Positions 7,158-14,048 of a stretch of 22,754 nt of DNA are shown here, piece after piece. The DNA is from Oscillospiraceae bacterium (GTDB lineage Bacteria; Bacillota; Clostridia; Oscillospirales; Ruminococcaceae), in contig RKCM01000107.1 in NCBI GenBank assembly GCA_014858325.1, positions 1-22,754 on the forward strand. Reading direction: 5' to 3'. Position 1 is the stretch's first letter, and each line of letters begins with the position of its first letter. The notes under the pieces were generated by a model. It did no database searches and was not told the DNA's origin. It saw only the letters and a list, made by a program, of their open reading frames with translations. The position numbers were made by a program, and so were the translations under genes.

Positions 7158-8198
7158 ATGGAAAAGAAAATCTCTCGCCGCAATTTCCTGGCCGCAGCCG
7201 GCATGATGGCCGCTGCAGGCGTTCTGACCGCTTGCGGCGGTTCCTCTACCGCAGGCAGCACCGCGGGTTCTGCAGCCGCAGCCACTGGCGATGTGAACTG
7301 GCCCACCACCTCCGTCTCCGTCATTCTGCCTTACAAGGCAGGCGGCGACACCGATACCTACTGCCGCGCCCTGTTTCAGGACGTGAGCAAGAAGCTGGGT
7401 CAGACCTTCGTTGTCACCAACGAGGAGGGCGGCTCCGGCATGGTGGCGGCCATGGACGTGATGAACAAGAAGGCCGATGGTTACACCCTGCTGTTCAACC
7501 ACACCGGCGCTGCTCTGGTGCAGGAGGCTACCGGCACCGCCGAGTTCAGCTACACCGAGAACTTCACCAATGTGTGCACCGTAGCACAGGACCGTACCTA
7601 CACCCTGGTTGCCCTGAGCCCGGACGGCCAGTACAAGAGCTATGCACACGGCTGGGCAAACCTGGAGGATATGCTGGCTGACGCCAAGGCAAACCCCGGC
7701 TCCATCCGTTACTCCACCGTGTTCGGCTCCACCACCCAGTATGTGGGCCAGATGCTGGAGAAGCAGGCAGGCGTTGAGTTCGATAACATCGACGTCGGCA
7801 CCTCTGCCGGCGACCGTATGGCAGCTCTGATGGGCGGCCAGGTGGATATCGTGGCCATCAACTACATGAACGTGGCCGACTACATCGAGGCCGGCGACCT
7901 GATCTGCCTGGGCGTCATGAGCGATACCCCCGTGGACGGCATCAACTTCCCCACCTTCGCGGAGCAGGGCTACGACAAGGTCGTTTCCACCAAGAAGTAC
8001 GAGGTCAAGTTCCCCAAGGGTGTGGATCAGGGCATCGTCGATAAGCTGGCCGCTGCCTGCAAGGAGGTCGTCGAGAGCGACGCGTTTGCACAGACCCTGA
8101 AGAAGTTCTACGCAGAGCCGCTCTGGCGTGATGCGGAGACTATGAACGCGGAGGATCCCGCCGAGGTCGAGGCCCTGAAGGCTGGTCTGGCTGAGTAA
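7158..8198 (+). CDS. tctC: Tripartite tricarboxylate transporter solute-binding lipoprotein (TctC/Bug family)
   Basis: A 346-residue extracytoplasmic binding protein that captures an organic acid for the TctA/TctB membrane complex. The leader has a twin-arginine motif SRRNFL (6-11), an alanine-rich hydrophobic core, and a lipobox LTAC with lipid-modified Cys26, followed by a Gly/Ser/Ala linker to about 45. The mature part starts with SVSVILPYKAGGDTD, the Bug-family ligand-loop region, and later has DVMNKKADGYTLLFN, both characteristic. AAAAGGAG precedes the ATG. Bug proteins bind varied carboxylates and related compounds, so the substrate cannot be assigned from the fold alone. It is first in a tctC-tctB-tctA order under the divergent LysR promoter and is followed by a strong intercistronic hairpin (8219-8252), which often lets the binding protein be made in excess. 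Confidence 0.92.
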   Translation: MEKKISRRNFLAAAGMMAAAGVLTACGGSSTAGSTAGSAAAATGDVNWPTTSVSVILPYKAGGDTDTYCRALFQDVSKKLGQTFVVTNEEGGSGMVAAMDVMNKKADGYTLLFNHTGAALVQEATGTAEFSYTENFTNVCTVAQDRTYTLVALSPDGQYKSYAHGWANLEDMLADAKANPGSIRYSTVFGSTTQYVGQMLEKQAGVEFDNIDVGTSAGDRMAALMGGQVDIVAINYMNVADYIEAGDLICLGVMSDTPVDGINFPTFAEQGYDKVVSTKKYEVKFPKGVDQGIVDKLAAACKEVVESDAFAQTLKKFYAEPLWRDAETMNAEDPAEVEALKAGLAE

Positions 8199-8218
8199 GC
8201 AAATCTTATGAAAAAGCG

Positions 8219-8252
8219 GCTGCCCTGCCCGCAAAGGCGCAGGCGGGGCGGC
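8219..8252 (+). promoter_or_regulatory. GC-rich intercistronic stem-loop between tctC and tctB
   Basis: GCTGCCCTGCC (8219-8229) pairs with GGCGGGGCGGC (8242-8252), with two G-T pairs and inner GC pairs around a small loop. No proper T-run follows (only ACGCATTTT), so it is more likely an mRNA-stabilising or attenuating structure than a full terminator. Confidence 0.5.
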
Positions 8253-8284
8253 ACGCATTTTGGGAAAGAGAGGAAGTGTCCCAC

Positions 8285-8755
8285 ATGACCCATAAAGTAC
8301 GCGACCTGCTGTGCTCCGTCATTATGCTGATCTTCGGCGCTGTCATGTTCATCGTGGCGCTGGATATCCCGCACAAGATCGAGAGCGATGTGGGTTCGGG
8401 CTTTGTGCCCAAGTTCATCGCCATCTGCATCATGGTTGTGGCTGTGGTGCAGGGCGTGCTCACCCTGCTGGACAAAGCACCGTCCACCAAGGCAAAAGAC
8501 AAGCTGTTTGAGGACGCCAAGGGCGGCGTCGTTACCATCCTGCTGATGGCTGCTTACATGGCCATCATGGAGAGCGTCGGTTTCATCTTCTCCAGCATTC
8601 TCTATCTGTTCTTGCAGATCCTGTGGCTGAGCGATGATACCAACCGCAAGCCCGTGCTCTTCGCCATCATTGCGGTGGCGCTGCCCGTGGCGGTCTCCGC
8701 GCTGTTCGCATTCGTCATCAAGATGCCGCTGCCCAAGGGCATCTTCGGATTCTAA
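8285..8755 (+). CDS. tctB: Tripartite tricarboxylate transporter small membrane subunit (TctB family)
   Basis: A 156-residue membrane protein with four hydrophobic segments (about 10-28, 40-60, 80-105 and 120-145). The motif VGSGFVPKFIAICI (about 37-50) corresponds to the G-x-G-x-x-P region after the first segment of TctB proteins. The ATG at 8285 has AGAGAGGAAG about 9 bases upstream; a GTG at 8276 is in frame but overlaps that ribosome binding site. The small subunit is poorly conserved in sequence, and the call leans partly on its place between tctC and tctA. The gap to tctA is 18 bases. Confidence 0.85.
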   Translation: MTHKVRDLLCSVIMLIFGAVMFIVALDIPHKIESDVGSGFVPKFIAICIMVVAVVQGVLTLLDKAPSTKAKDKLFEDAKGGVVTILLMAAYMAIMESVGFIFSSILYLFLQILWLSDDTNRKPVLFAIIAVALPVAVSALFAFVIKMPLPKGIFGF

Positions 8756-8773
8756 GGGAGGAGGAAACGAATT

Positions 8774-10300
8774 ATGGTAGCACAAGCAATTGCAAATGTC
8801 CTGACTCCTTCCTGCCTGGTGCTCATCTGGTTTGGTACCATCATCGGCATCATCTTTGGCTCCATCCCCGGTCTGTCGGCCACCATGGCAGTCGTCCTGT
8901 TCCTGCCCCTGACTTTCAGCATGGAGGTCACCAATGGCCTGGCCCTGCTGGTTGGCCTGTACATGGGCGGCATTTCCGGCGGTTTGATCTCGGCCATCTT
9001 GCTGAAGATCCCCGGCACCCCGTCTTCCATCTCCACCGTTTTTGACGGCGGCCCCATGGCCGAAAAAGGCGAAGCGGGCAAGGCGCTGGGCGTCGGCATC
9101 CTGTACAGCTTCATCGGTTCCATTCTGGGTATTCTGGCCCTGATGTTCATCTCTCCGTTCCTGGCTAAGGTCTGCCTGCTGTTCAGCGCAGCCGACTACT
9201 TTGCCGTGGCGGTCTTCTCCCTGACCATCATTGCCGCCCTGTCCGGCAAGGACCTGATCAAGGGCCTGTTTGCAGGCCTCATCGGCCTGGCCCTCTCCAT
9301 GGTGGGTATGGCTCCTCTGGACGCCGTCATTCGCTACACCTTCGGCAACTATCAGCTGATGAACGGCTTCAACATCACCGTCCTGCTGATCGGTGTCTTC
9401 GCTGTCACCGATATCATCATGGCGGGCTTTGGCCGCAAGCATCTGTCCGATAAGATGCAGAAAAAGAAGTACCACCTGAAGGGCTACGGCATCTCCATGA
9501 AGGAGTTCGTGCAGCAGATCCCCAACGCCATCATCTCGTCCGTCATCGGCATTGGCATCGGCATCCTGCCCGGCATCGGCGGCTCTACCGCCGGCCTGAT
9601 CTCCTACACGGCGGAGAAGAGCCGCAGCAAGTATCCCGAGAAGTTCGGCACCGGCATCATCGACGGCGTCATCGCTTCCGAAACCTCAAACAACGCCGTC
9701 ATCGGCGGCTCTTTGATCCCCCTGCTGTGCATGGGCATCCCCGGCAACACCGTTGCTGCCATCTTCCTGGGCGGCCTGCAGTTCCACGGCATTGCTCCCG
9801 GCCCGCTGATCTTCCAGAAGAGCGGCGTGTATGTCTACGGCATCTACTTCGCCCTCATCGTTTCTTCCATCTTCATGCTCATCTTCGAGCGTCTGGGCCT
9901 GCCCGTCTTCGTCAAGCTGCTGGACATCCCCAAGCACATCCTGCTGCCGTGCATCATGGTCATGTGCTGTGTGGGCGCTTACTCCGCCAACAGCCGCGCA
10001 TTCGATGTGCAGTGCGTCCTGTTCTTCGGTCTGCTGGGCCTGTTCTTCAAGGTCTTTAAGATCCCCAGCACTCCGCTGATCATCGGCTTCATCCTGGGCT
10101 CCATGTTTGAGGAGAACCTCCGTCAGGCCCTGCAGGCAAGCCATGGCAGCTGGAGCATCTTTGTTACCCGCCCCATCTCTCTGATCTTCCTGATCGTGGC
10201 CGTGGCCTTCTGCGCTTTCACCGTGCGCGGCAATCTGCGGGACAAGAAGGCTGCAGAGGCCAAGGGCGAAGTCCTCGACACTGCTGAAGAGGAAGGCTAA
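8774..10300 (+). CDS. tctA: Tripartite tricarboxylate transporter large membrane subunit (TctA family)
   Basis: A 508-residue polytopic membrane protein with about 11-12 hydrophobic segments, the usual length for TctA (~500). It is the translocating subunit, coupling carboxylate uptake to an ion gradient. Recognisable family motifs are GSIPGLSATMAVV near residues 32-44, GGISGGLISAILLKIPGTP, the FDGGPMAEKGEAGKALG loop, and in the second half GIGILPGIGGSTAGLIS with GIPGNTVAAIFLGGL. The two glycine-rich motifs reflect the internal duplication of the family. GGGAGGAGG lies just upstream of the ATG. The cytoplasmic C-terminal end is charged. The next gene, an amidohydrolase, is separated by 99 bases containing a possible terminator (10340-10385). 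Confidence 0.95.
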   Translation: MVAQAIANVLTPSCLVLIWFGTIIGIIFGSIPGLSATMAVVLFLPLTFSMEVTNGLALLVGLYMGGISGGLISAILLKIPGTPSSISTVFDGGPMAEKGEAGKALGVGILYSFIGSILGILALMFISPFLAKVCLLFSAADYFAVAVFSLTIIAALSGKDLIKGLFAGLIGLALSMVGMAPLDAVIRYTFGNYQLMNGFNITVLLIGVFAVTDIIMAGFGRKHLSDKMQKKKYHLKGYGISMKEFVQQIPNAIISSVIGIGIGILPGIGGSTAGLISYTAEKSRSKYPEKFGTGIIDGVIASETSNNAVIGGSLIPLLCMGIPGNTVAAIFLGGLQFHGIAPGPLIFQKSGVYVYGIYFALIVSSIFMLIFERLGLPVFVKLLDIPKHILLPCIMVMCCVGAYSANSRAFDVQCVLFFGLLGLFFKVFKIPSTPLIIGFILGSMFEENLRQALQASHGSWSIFVTRPISLIFLIVAVAFCAFTVRGNLRDKKAAEAKGEVLDTAEEEG

Positions 10301-10339
10301 ATCCTTATAAACCAAGCCGTACACTTTTCCCTTTTACAA

Positions 10340-10385
10340 CGGCCCGACCTGCGTTTTTCTGCGGGCCGGGCCGCTGTTGTTTTTG
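10340..10385 (+). terminator. Probable terminator or attenuator between tctA and the second amidohydrolase
   Basis: CGGCCCG (10340-10346) pairs with CGGGCCG (10367-10373), with an imperfect lower extension, followed by CTGTTGTTTTTG. The ribosome binding site of the next gene begins only a few bases later (10388). Either transcription reads through partially or the next gene has a promoter I cannot see. Confidence 0.55.
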
Positions 10386-10399
10386 ATAGGAGGAATACA

Positions 10400-11545
10400 A
10401 TGCTCATCATCAAAAATGGTACCGTCCTCGACCCGCTGAACCACATCAACACCGTCACCGATGTGGCTGTGGACGGCGGCAATATCGTGAAAGTAGGCCC
10501 CTGCAAAACGGCCCCGAAAGACAACGTCATCGATGCCAAGGGCTGCTGCGTCCTGCCTGGCCTCATTGACCACCACTGCCATCTGGCCCCCTTTGCCAAG
10601 ATCGGCCTTGCTTCGGAGGCGGTCTGCTTTGCCTCCGGCGTCACCACCGCCGTGGATGCGGGCAGCACCGGCTGCAACAACTTTCCCGAGCGCCGCAATT
10701 TCAAAACCATGACGCGGCTGGGCATCTACAACTACATCAACGTCTGTTCCACCGGCCTCGACAGCCTGCCCGCGCAGATGGAAGATGTGGACCCTGCTCA
10801 CTTTGACGAAGCGGGCATCAAAGCCTGCTTTGCCCAGTATAAGGATGAGCTGGTGGGCCTGAAGCTGCGCACCAGCAAAGCCATCGTGAAAGAGCGGGGC
10901 TATGAGCCTCTGAAGAAGATGGTGGAGATGGCCGACCGGCTGAACCTTTCCGTGATGGTACACTGCACCGATCCCCCGGCGGGCCTCGACGAGCTGCTGG
11001 ATGTGCTGCGCCCCGGCGATGTGATCACCCACATCTATATGAACAAGGGCCCCAACCTCATCGGCGAGGATGGCAAGGTCATCAAGGCGGCCTGGCGCGC
11101 CAAAGAGCGCGGCGTCCTGTTTGAGGCTGCCGACGCCCGTGCCCACTTTGGGATGCCTGTGGCACAGGCTGCCATTGCACAGGGATTCCTGCCAGATATC
11201 CTCGCCACCGACATCACCAAGTTGAGTATGCACCTGCGCCCCACAGCCTTCAATCTGGCCATGCAGCTGGCCAAGTATGAGGCACTGGGCATTCCCTTTG
11301 AAAAGCTGGTGGAGCTGTGCACGGTCAACCCGGCTCGTCAGATGGGCATTCTGGATAAGGCAGGTTCCCTCACCGTGGGCCACCCGGCGGATGTGGCTGT
11401 GCTGCGCCCCGTGGAGATGGAAAATGTTTTCGGCGACCGCCCCAACGGAGACCCGGACCAGCACCTGCTTACCGGGCATAAGGTCTATCAGCCTGTGCTG
11501 ACCCTCAAGAAAGGCGAGATGGTGTACCGGGATGTAACGTTCTGA
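10400..11545 (+). CDS. COG3964-type amidohydrolase (dihydroorotase-like fold), copy 2
   Basis: A 381-residue paralog of the protein at 3426-4568. Metal-site residues are complete: His59-x-His61 in GLIDHHCHL, Lys155 in VGLKLRTSKA, His188 in VMVHCTDPP, His211 in ITHIYMNKG and Asp271 in ILATDIT. The two proteins align along their length (both have LRPGD before the third metal His and a conserved QRGVL or ERGVL segment) but differ around the active site: DITKLSMH here against DSTPATFH in copy 1, and ADARAHFGM against GNGKVNFNF. They probably act on different but related acylated substrates. AGGAGG precedes the ATG. It lies downstream of the tct genes, so its substrate may be what that transporter brings in. 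Codons are C/G-ending like the local background, unlike copy 1. The activity is inferred. Confidence 0.85.
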   Translation: MLIIKNGTVLDPLNHINTVTDVAVDGGNIVKVGPCKTAPKDNVIDAKGCCVLPGLIDHHCHLAPFAKIGLASEAVCFASGVTTAVDAGSTGCNNFPERRNFKTMTRLGIYNYINVCSTGLDSLPAQMEDVDPAHFDEAGIKACFAQYKDELVGLKLRTSKAIVKERGYEPLKKMVEMADRLNLSVMVHCTDPPAGLDELLDVLRPGDVITHIYMNKGPNLIGEDGKVIKAAWRAKERGVLFEAADARAHFGMPVAQAAIAQGFLPDILATDITKLSMHLRPTAFNLAMQLAKYEALGIPFEKLVELCTVNPARQMGILDKAGSLTVGHPADVAVLRPVEMENVFGDRPNGDPDQHLLTGHKVYQPVLTLKKGEMVYRDVTF

Positions 11546-11553
11546 AAACAAAC

Positions 11554-11590
11554 AAAGGTCAAGGATCGTCGCGAAATCCTTGACCTTTTT
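11554..11590 (+). terminator. Rho-independent terminator after the second amidohydrolase
   Basis: AAAGGTCAAGGAT (11554-11566) pairs perfectly with ATCCTTGACCTTT (11576-11588), 13 bp, and runs into five T. It closes the tct-amidohydrolase unit. Confidence 0.93.
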
Positions 11591-11602
11591 GTATCTCTAA
11601 AA

Positions 11603-11624
11603 GGGGCTGTTGCAAAACAGCCCC
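11603..11624. repeat. Perfect 9-bp hairpin with GCAA tetraloop
   Basis: GGGGCTGTT, loop GCAA, AACAGCCCC. The plus strand has no T-run after it, while the minus strand reads into CCCCTTTT. There is no minus-strand gene ending here that would need a terminator. The sequence resembles the ends of some insertion sequences, but no transposase is present nearby, so a relic is only a possibility. Confidence 0.4.
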
Positions 11625-11667
11625 ATGTTTATTTGCTATGGAACCCCGAAAAATCGTGATTGTGCCA

Positions 11668-11686
11668 TAAATTTGATCGAAATTTA
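11668..11686. promoter_or_regulatory. AT-rich palindrome overlapping a weak promoter
   Basis: TAAATTT (11668-11674), GATCG, AAATTTA (11680-11686) is a perfect 7-bp inverted repeat. It overlaps a possible -35 box TTGATC (11673-11678) that is 18 bp from TACGAT (11697-11702), upstream of the lipoprotein gene at 11806. It could be a repressor site, but the promoter match is weak. Confidence 0.35.
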
Positions 11687-11805
11687 TGTGCAGCCATACG
11701 ATATTGAAAAAAATCATAGACAAGAGAAATAAACTGAGATTAAATTTAATTACGAGAGATAGATCTCTGAAATTTACGGATTTCTTCTTGGAGGGAGGGA
11801 ATGGT

Positions 11806-12309
11806 ATGAAAAAGAGGATGGTAAGGGCTCTTTGTCTTATGATGACACTTTTATTATTGGGCTGCAATGCTCAAAGCTCACAGATGCGCGATGCGAACTA
11901 CGAAGATGGTTACACAGCCGGCTATGAGGCAGGGTATCAAGACGGGAAGCAGCAAGTGGGCGGCAATGAAAAGTATTTTGCACAGTTTTCGGGTTCATTT
12001 ACCGCCACGGTTGAACAGCTCCTGCCCGATTACTATGCGCTTCCGGGAAAAACGATCGCCGTAGTTCACTTTTTTCAGGAGAGACCGTTTTTGCTTCGTT
12101 TCCAGAAGGACTTGACCGGGGAGCTTGTAGAGGGAACACCGTATGTGTTTGAATTTGAGACGTTCGAGGTTGAGCTTCCGAATGACGAAGAGCATCCGAA
12201 TATTTCAGATTATATGTATTCCATAAATGTTACCAGTTATAGGGTTGCGGAAGAGGACGAAATTGGATCGGAGAGCAGGATGCCGACGGTTGAAATCATA
12301 TCGAAGTAA
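11806..12309 (+). CDS. Small lipoprotein with GYxxGY repeats, unknown function
   Basis: A 167-residue protein. The ATG at 11806 follows GGAGGGAGGGAATGGT, and a normal lipoprotein leader begins there: positively charged MKKRMVR, hydrophobic core, and lipobox LLGC with Cys20. A longer in-frame start at 11686 would bury the signal peptide and is rejected. Right after the lipid anchor a short repeat, YEDGYTAGYEAGYQDG (about 29-44), recurs every four residues and resembles the GY-rich motifs seen near membrane anchors. The remainder (about 50-167) has alternating hydrophobic residues suggesting a beta fold, perhaps an OB-like domain, but I recognise no family. Base composition is clearly AT-richer than the surrounding genes, so acquisition by transfer is likely. 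A short membrane-protein frame follows 15 bases later. Confidence 0.75.
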   Translation: MKKRMVRALCLMMTLLLLGCNAQSSQMRDANYEDGYTAGYEAGYQDGKQQVGGNEKYFAQFSGSFTATVEQLLPDYYALPGKTIAVVHFFQERPFLLRFQKDLTGELVEGTPYVFEFETFEVELPNDEEHPNISDYMYSINVTSYRVAEEDEIGSESRMPTVEIISK

Positions 12310-12324
12310 TATTCGCAGTTTGCA

Positions 12325-12606
12325 ATGGGACTCAAAAGCTGTATGAAGAACAATTTTTCAAAAAACAAAACTGGTTTTGGATTTTTGTGGATCGTATTTC
12401 TAGCATATGGTCTGTGCTATCATCTCTCACAGACCGTGTTTCATGAAATCTACCTGTTTGCATGGACGGCAGAGCATTATTATTTGTGTCTATGGGTTGC
12501 ATCGGCTGCTTTCTGTTTTTTGGAAATGTACAAAGCGGCTCTTATTACAACGGTTGGAAACTGGGCGGGAATTTTGATTGGACAAGGGTTGGGCGATTTC
12601 ATTTGA
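12325..12606 (+). CDS. Small hydrophobic membrane protein, unknown, possibly truncated
   Basis: Up to 93 residues; starts at 12325 (MGLKS) and 12343 (MKNNF) are both possible and neither has a convincing ribosome binding site, so translation may be coupled to the lipoprotein gene 15 bases upstream. About three membrane segments are visible: 18-34 (GFLWIVFLAYGLCY), about 50-66, and 70-88 (AALITTVGNWAGILIGQ). The protein stops right after LGDFI. Many small integral membrane proteins have a charged tail there, so a 3' truncation is possible. It has the same AT-rich composition as the lipoprotein gene. I recognise no family. Confidence 0.5.
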   Translation: MGLKSCMKNNFSKNKTGFGFLWIVFLAYGLCYHLSQTVFHEIYLFAWTAEHYYLCLWVASAAFCFLEMYKAALITTVGNWAGILIGQGLGDFI

Positions 12607-12628
12607 TCATCAACAGGCCTTGCACCTT

Positions 12629-12663
12629 AAGAGCATGGAATCGTTTGATTCGGTGCTCTTTTT
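12629..12663 (+). terminator. Terminator-like hairpin ending the AT-rich island
   Basis: AAGAGCA (12629-12635) pairs with TGCTCTT (12654-12660), and GAATC (12638-12642) with GATTC (12647-12651), around a GTTT loop with a small internal mismatch loop. TTTTT follows (12659-12663). Its right arm contains the -35 box of the next promoter. Confidence 0.7.
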
Positions 12664-12673
12664 CTGTTATAAT
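12645..12673 (+). promoter_or_regulatory. Sigma-70-type promoter with extended -10 for the hydrolase-LytTR-GHKL operon
   Basis: TTGATT (12645-12650), a 17-bp spacer, and a perfect TATAAT (12668-12673), preceded by TG one base upstream (extended -10). It lies 34 bp before the ATG at 12707. Confidence 0.75.
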
Positions 12674-12706
12674 GAACAGGAAAAAAGAGAGAAAGGGATG
12701 CGGAAG

Positions 12707-13318
12707 ATGAAGATCGTATTATTGCATGGCCTCGGCCAGCACCCGCAGAGCTGGCAGGCGGTGCAGGACTCGTTGGAGGGGGCGGAGATCGACTGCCCGG
12801 ATCTGTTTGCCCTGACAGAGGGGGAGCCGACCTATGCCGCTGTGCTGGCGGCACTGGAGGAGCGCTACGCCGCCGAGAACGAGCCTTTTGTGATGTGCGG
12901 GCTCTCGCTGGGGGCCATTCTGGCGCTGGATTATGCCACCCGCCATCCGGAAAAGCTGGCGGGGCTGGTGCTCATCAGCGTGCAGTACAAGGTGCCCCGG
13001 CTGCTGACGGCCATCCAGAACTTCCTCTTCCGGCAGATGTCGCAGGAAGTGTTTGCGGAGATGGGCATTACGAAACAGCAGCTGCTGAACTTCTCCGACT
13101 CCATGAAGAGCCTGGATCTGCGCGGCGAGGTCGCCCGGGTGAAGTGCCCGGTGCGCATCCTCTGCGGCGAGCAGGACAAGCCCAACCGCAAGGCCTCGGA
13201 GAAGCTGCACCAGATGCTGCCCCAGTCCACCCTGCGCATCGTGCCCGGGGCAGGGCATGAGATGAACCGGGAAAAACCCGACGCCATTGTGGAAGCACTC
13301 CGGGAGTGGATGAACTGA
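12707..13318 (+). CDS. Alpha/beta-hydrolase fold protein
   Basis: A 203-residue serine hydrolase. The ATG at 12707 has GAAAGGG about 10 bases upstream and starts directly with the first strand (MKIVLLHGLG). An in-frame ATG at 12698 lies too close to that site but cannot be excluded. The catalytic triad is visible as Ser67 in the nucleophile elbow GLSLG, Asp157 in GEQDKPN and His184 in GAGHE, with the oxyanion HG motif at 7-8. The short cap region (about 95-140) carries hydrophobic and charged helices. Substrate is unknown; small esterases and acyl hydrolases of this type are common. It is the first gene of an operon with a LytTR regulator (19-base gap) and a GHKL kinase, so a role in producing or destroying the sensed compound is possible but speculative. 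Confidence 0.88.
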   Translation: MKIVLLHGLGQHPQSWQAVQDSLEGAEIDCPDLFALTEGEPTYAAVLAALEERYAAENEPFVMCGLSLGAILALDYATRHPEKLAGLVLISVQYKVPRLLTAIQNFLFRQMSQEVFAEMGITKQQLLNFSDSMKSLDLRGEVARVKCPVRILCGEQDKPNRKASEKLHQMLPQSTLRIVPGAGHEMNREKPDAIVEALREWMN

Positions 13319-13337
13319 ACAAAAAGGAGGGTTCGCT

Positions 13338-14048
13338 GTGATCCGCATTGCCATGGTGGAAGACGAAGCGGCTGTCCGGGAACAATTGCAGGGCTACATC
13401 CAGCGGTATACCCGCCAGTACGGCACCGAGTTTGCGGTGACGGAATTTTCCGACGGGGTGGAGATCCTGGATGCATACCGCCCCGTGTACGACATCGTCC
13501 TGCTGGATGTGGAGATGAAGCATCTGGACGGGATGGAGACGGCCCGGCGCATCCGGGAGCTGGACCGGGACGTGGTGCTCCTCTTCATCACCAACATGGC
13601 CCAGTACGCCATCAAGGGCTACGCCGTGGGCGCGCTGGACTATGTGCTCAAGCCGGTGCCCTATTTCGCCTTTTCGCAGCAGCTGCAAAAGGCCGAGGAA
13701 AAGCTCCGCCGCCGCGCCCGGCACTATCTGGCTGTGCCTGTGGAGGGCGGCTTGCGGCGGTTGGACACCGCACAGATCTATTATATGGAAAGCGAAGGCC
13801 ACCGGGTGCATTTTTACACCGAGGAAGGGGAGTTTTTGGCCCCCGGTGCGCTCAAGACCTTTGAGGAAAAGCTGGCAGACCTGCCCTTTGCTCGGTGCAA
13901 CAGCGGCTATCTCGTCAATCTGGCGCAGGTGAAAAGCGTGCAGCAGGGGCTGGCCCAGGTGGGCCCCTACGAATTGCAGGTGAGCCGCCCCAAGCGGAAG
14001 AGCTTTCTGGCTGCATTGGCGGATTACATCGGAGGAGAAGGGGCATGA
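13338..14048 (+). CDS. LytTR-family response regulator
   Basis: A 236-residue cytoplasmic regulator. The GTG start at 13338 is supported by AAGGAGGG about 8 bases upstream. The receiver domain (1-120) has acidic Asp9-Glu10, phosphoacceptor Asp57 (LLDVEM), Thr85 and Lys105 (VLKP), all in place. The C-terminal part (about 128-232) is a LytTR DNA-binding domain, with the typical IYYMESEGHRVHFYT segment and the FARCNSGYLVNL segment. LytTR regulators bind paired direct repeats about 21-22 bp apart; just such a pair lies at 15457-15488. The stop overlaps the start of the kinase gene by four bases (ATGA), indicating translational coupling. AgrA/VirR/LytR-type partners are the closest models. Confidence 0.95.
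   Translation: MIRIAMVEDEAAVREQLQGYIQRYTRQYGTEFAVTEFSDGVEILDAYRPVYDIVLLDVEMKHLDGMETARRIRELDRDVVLLFITNMAQYAIKGYAVGALDYVLKPVPYFAFSQQLQKAEEKLRRRARHYLAVPVEGGLRRLDTAQIYYMESEGHRVHFYTEEGEFLAPGALKTFEEKLADLPFARCNSGYLVNLAQVKSVQQGLAQVGPYELQVSRPKRKSFLAALADYIGGEGA

Noticed and set aside
6540..8258. A 572-codon minus-strand frame opposite tctC
   Set aside because: No recognisable motifs; overlaps lysR, its promoter region and tctC, all of which have strong evidence.
8108..9475. A 455-codon minus-strand frame opposite the tct genes
   Set aside because: Rich in Asp, Gln, Gly and His, the usual antisense image of membrane-protein codons; no start signal.
11686..11805. Longer N-terminus for the small lipoprotein
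   Set aside because: It would bury the signal peptide and lacks a ribosome binding site; the ATG at 11806 has both.
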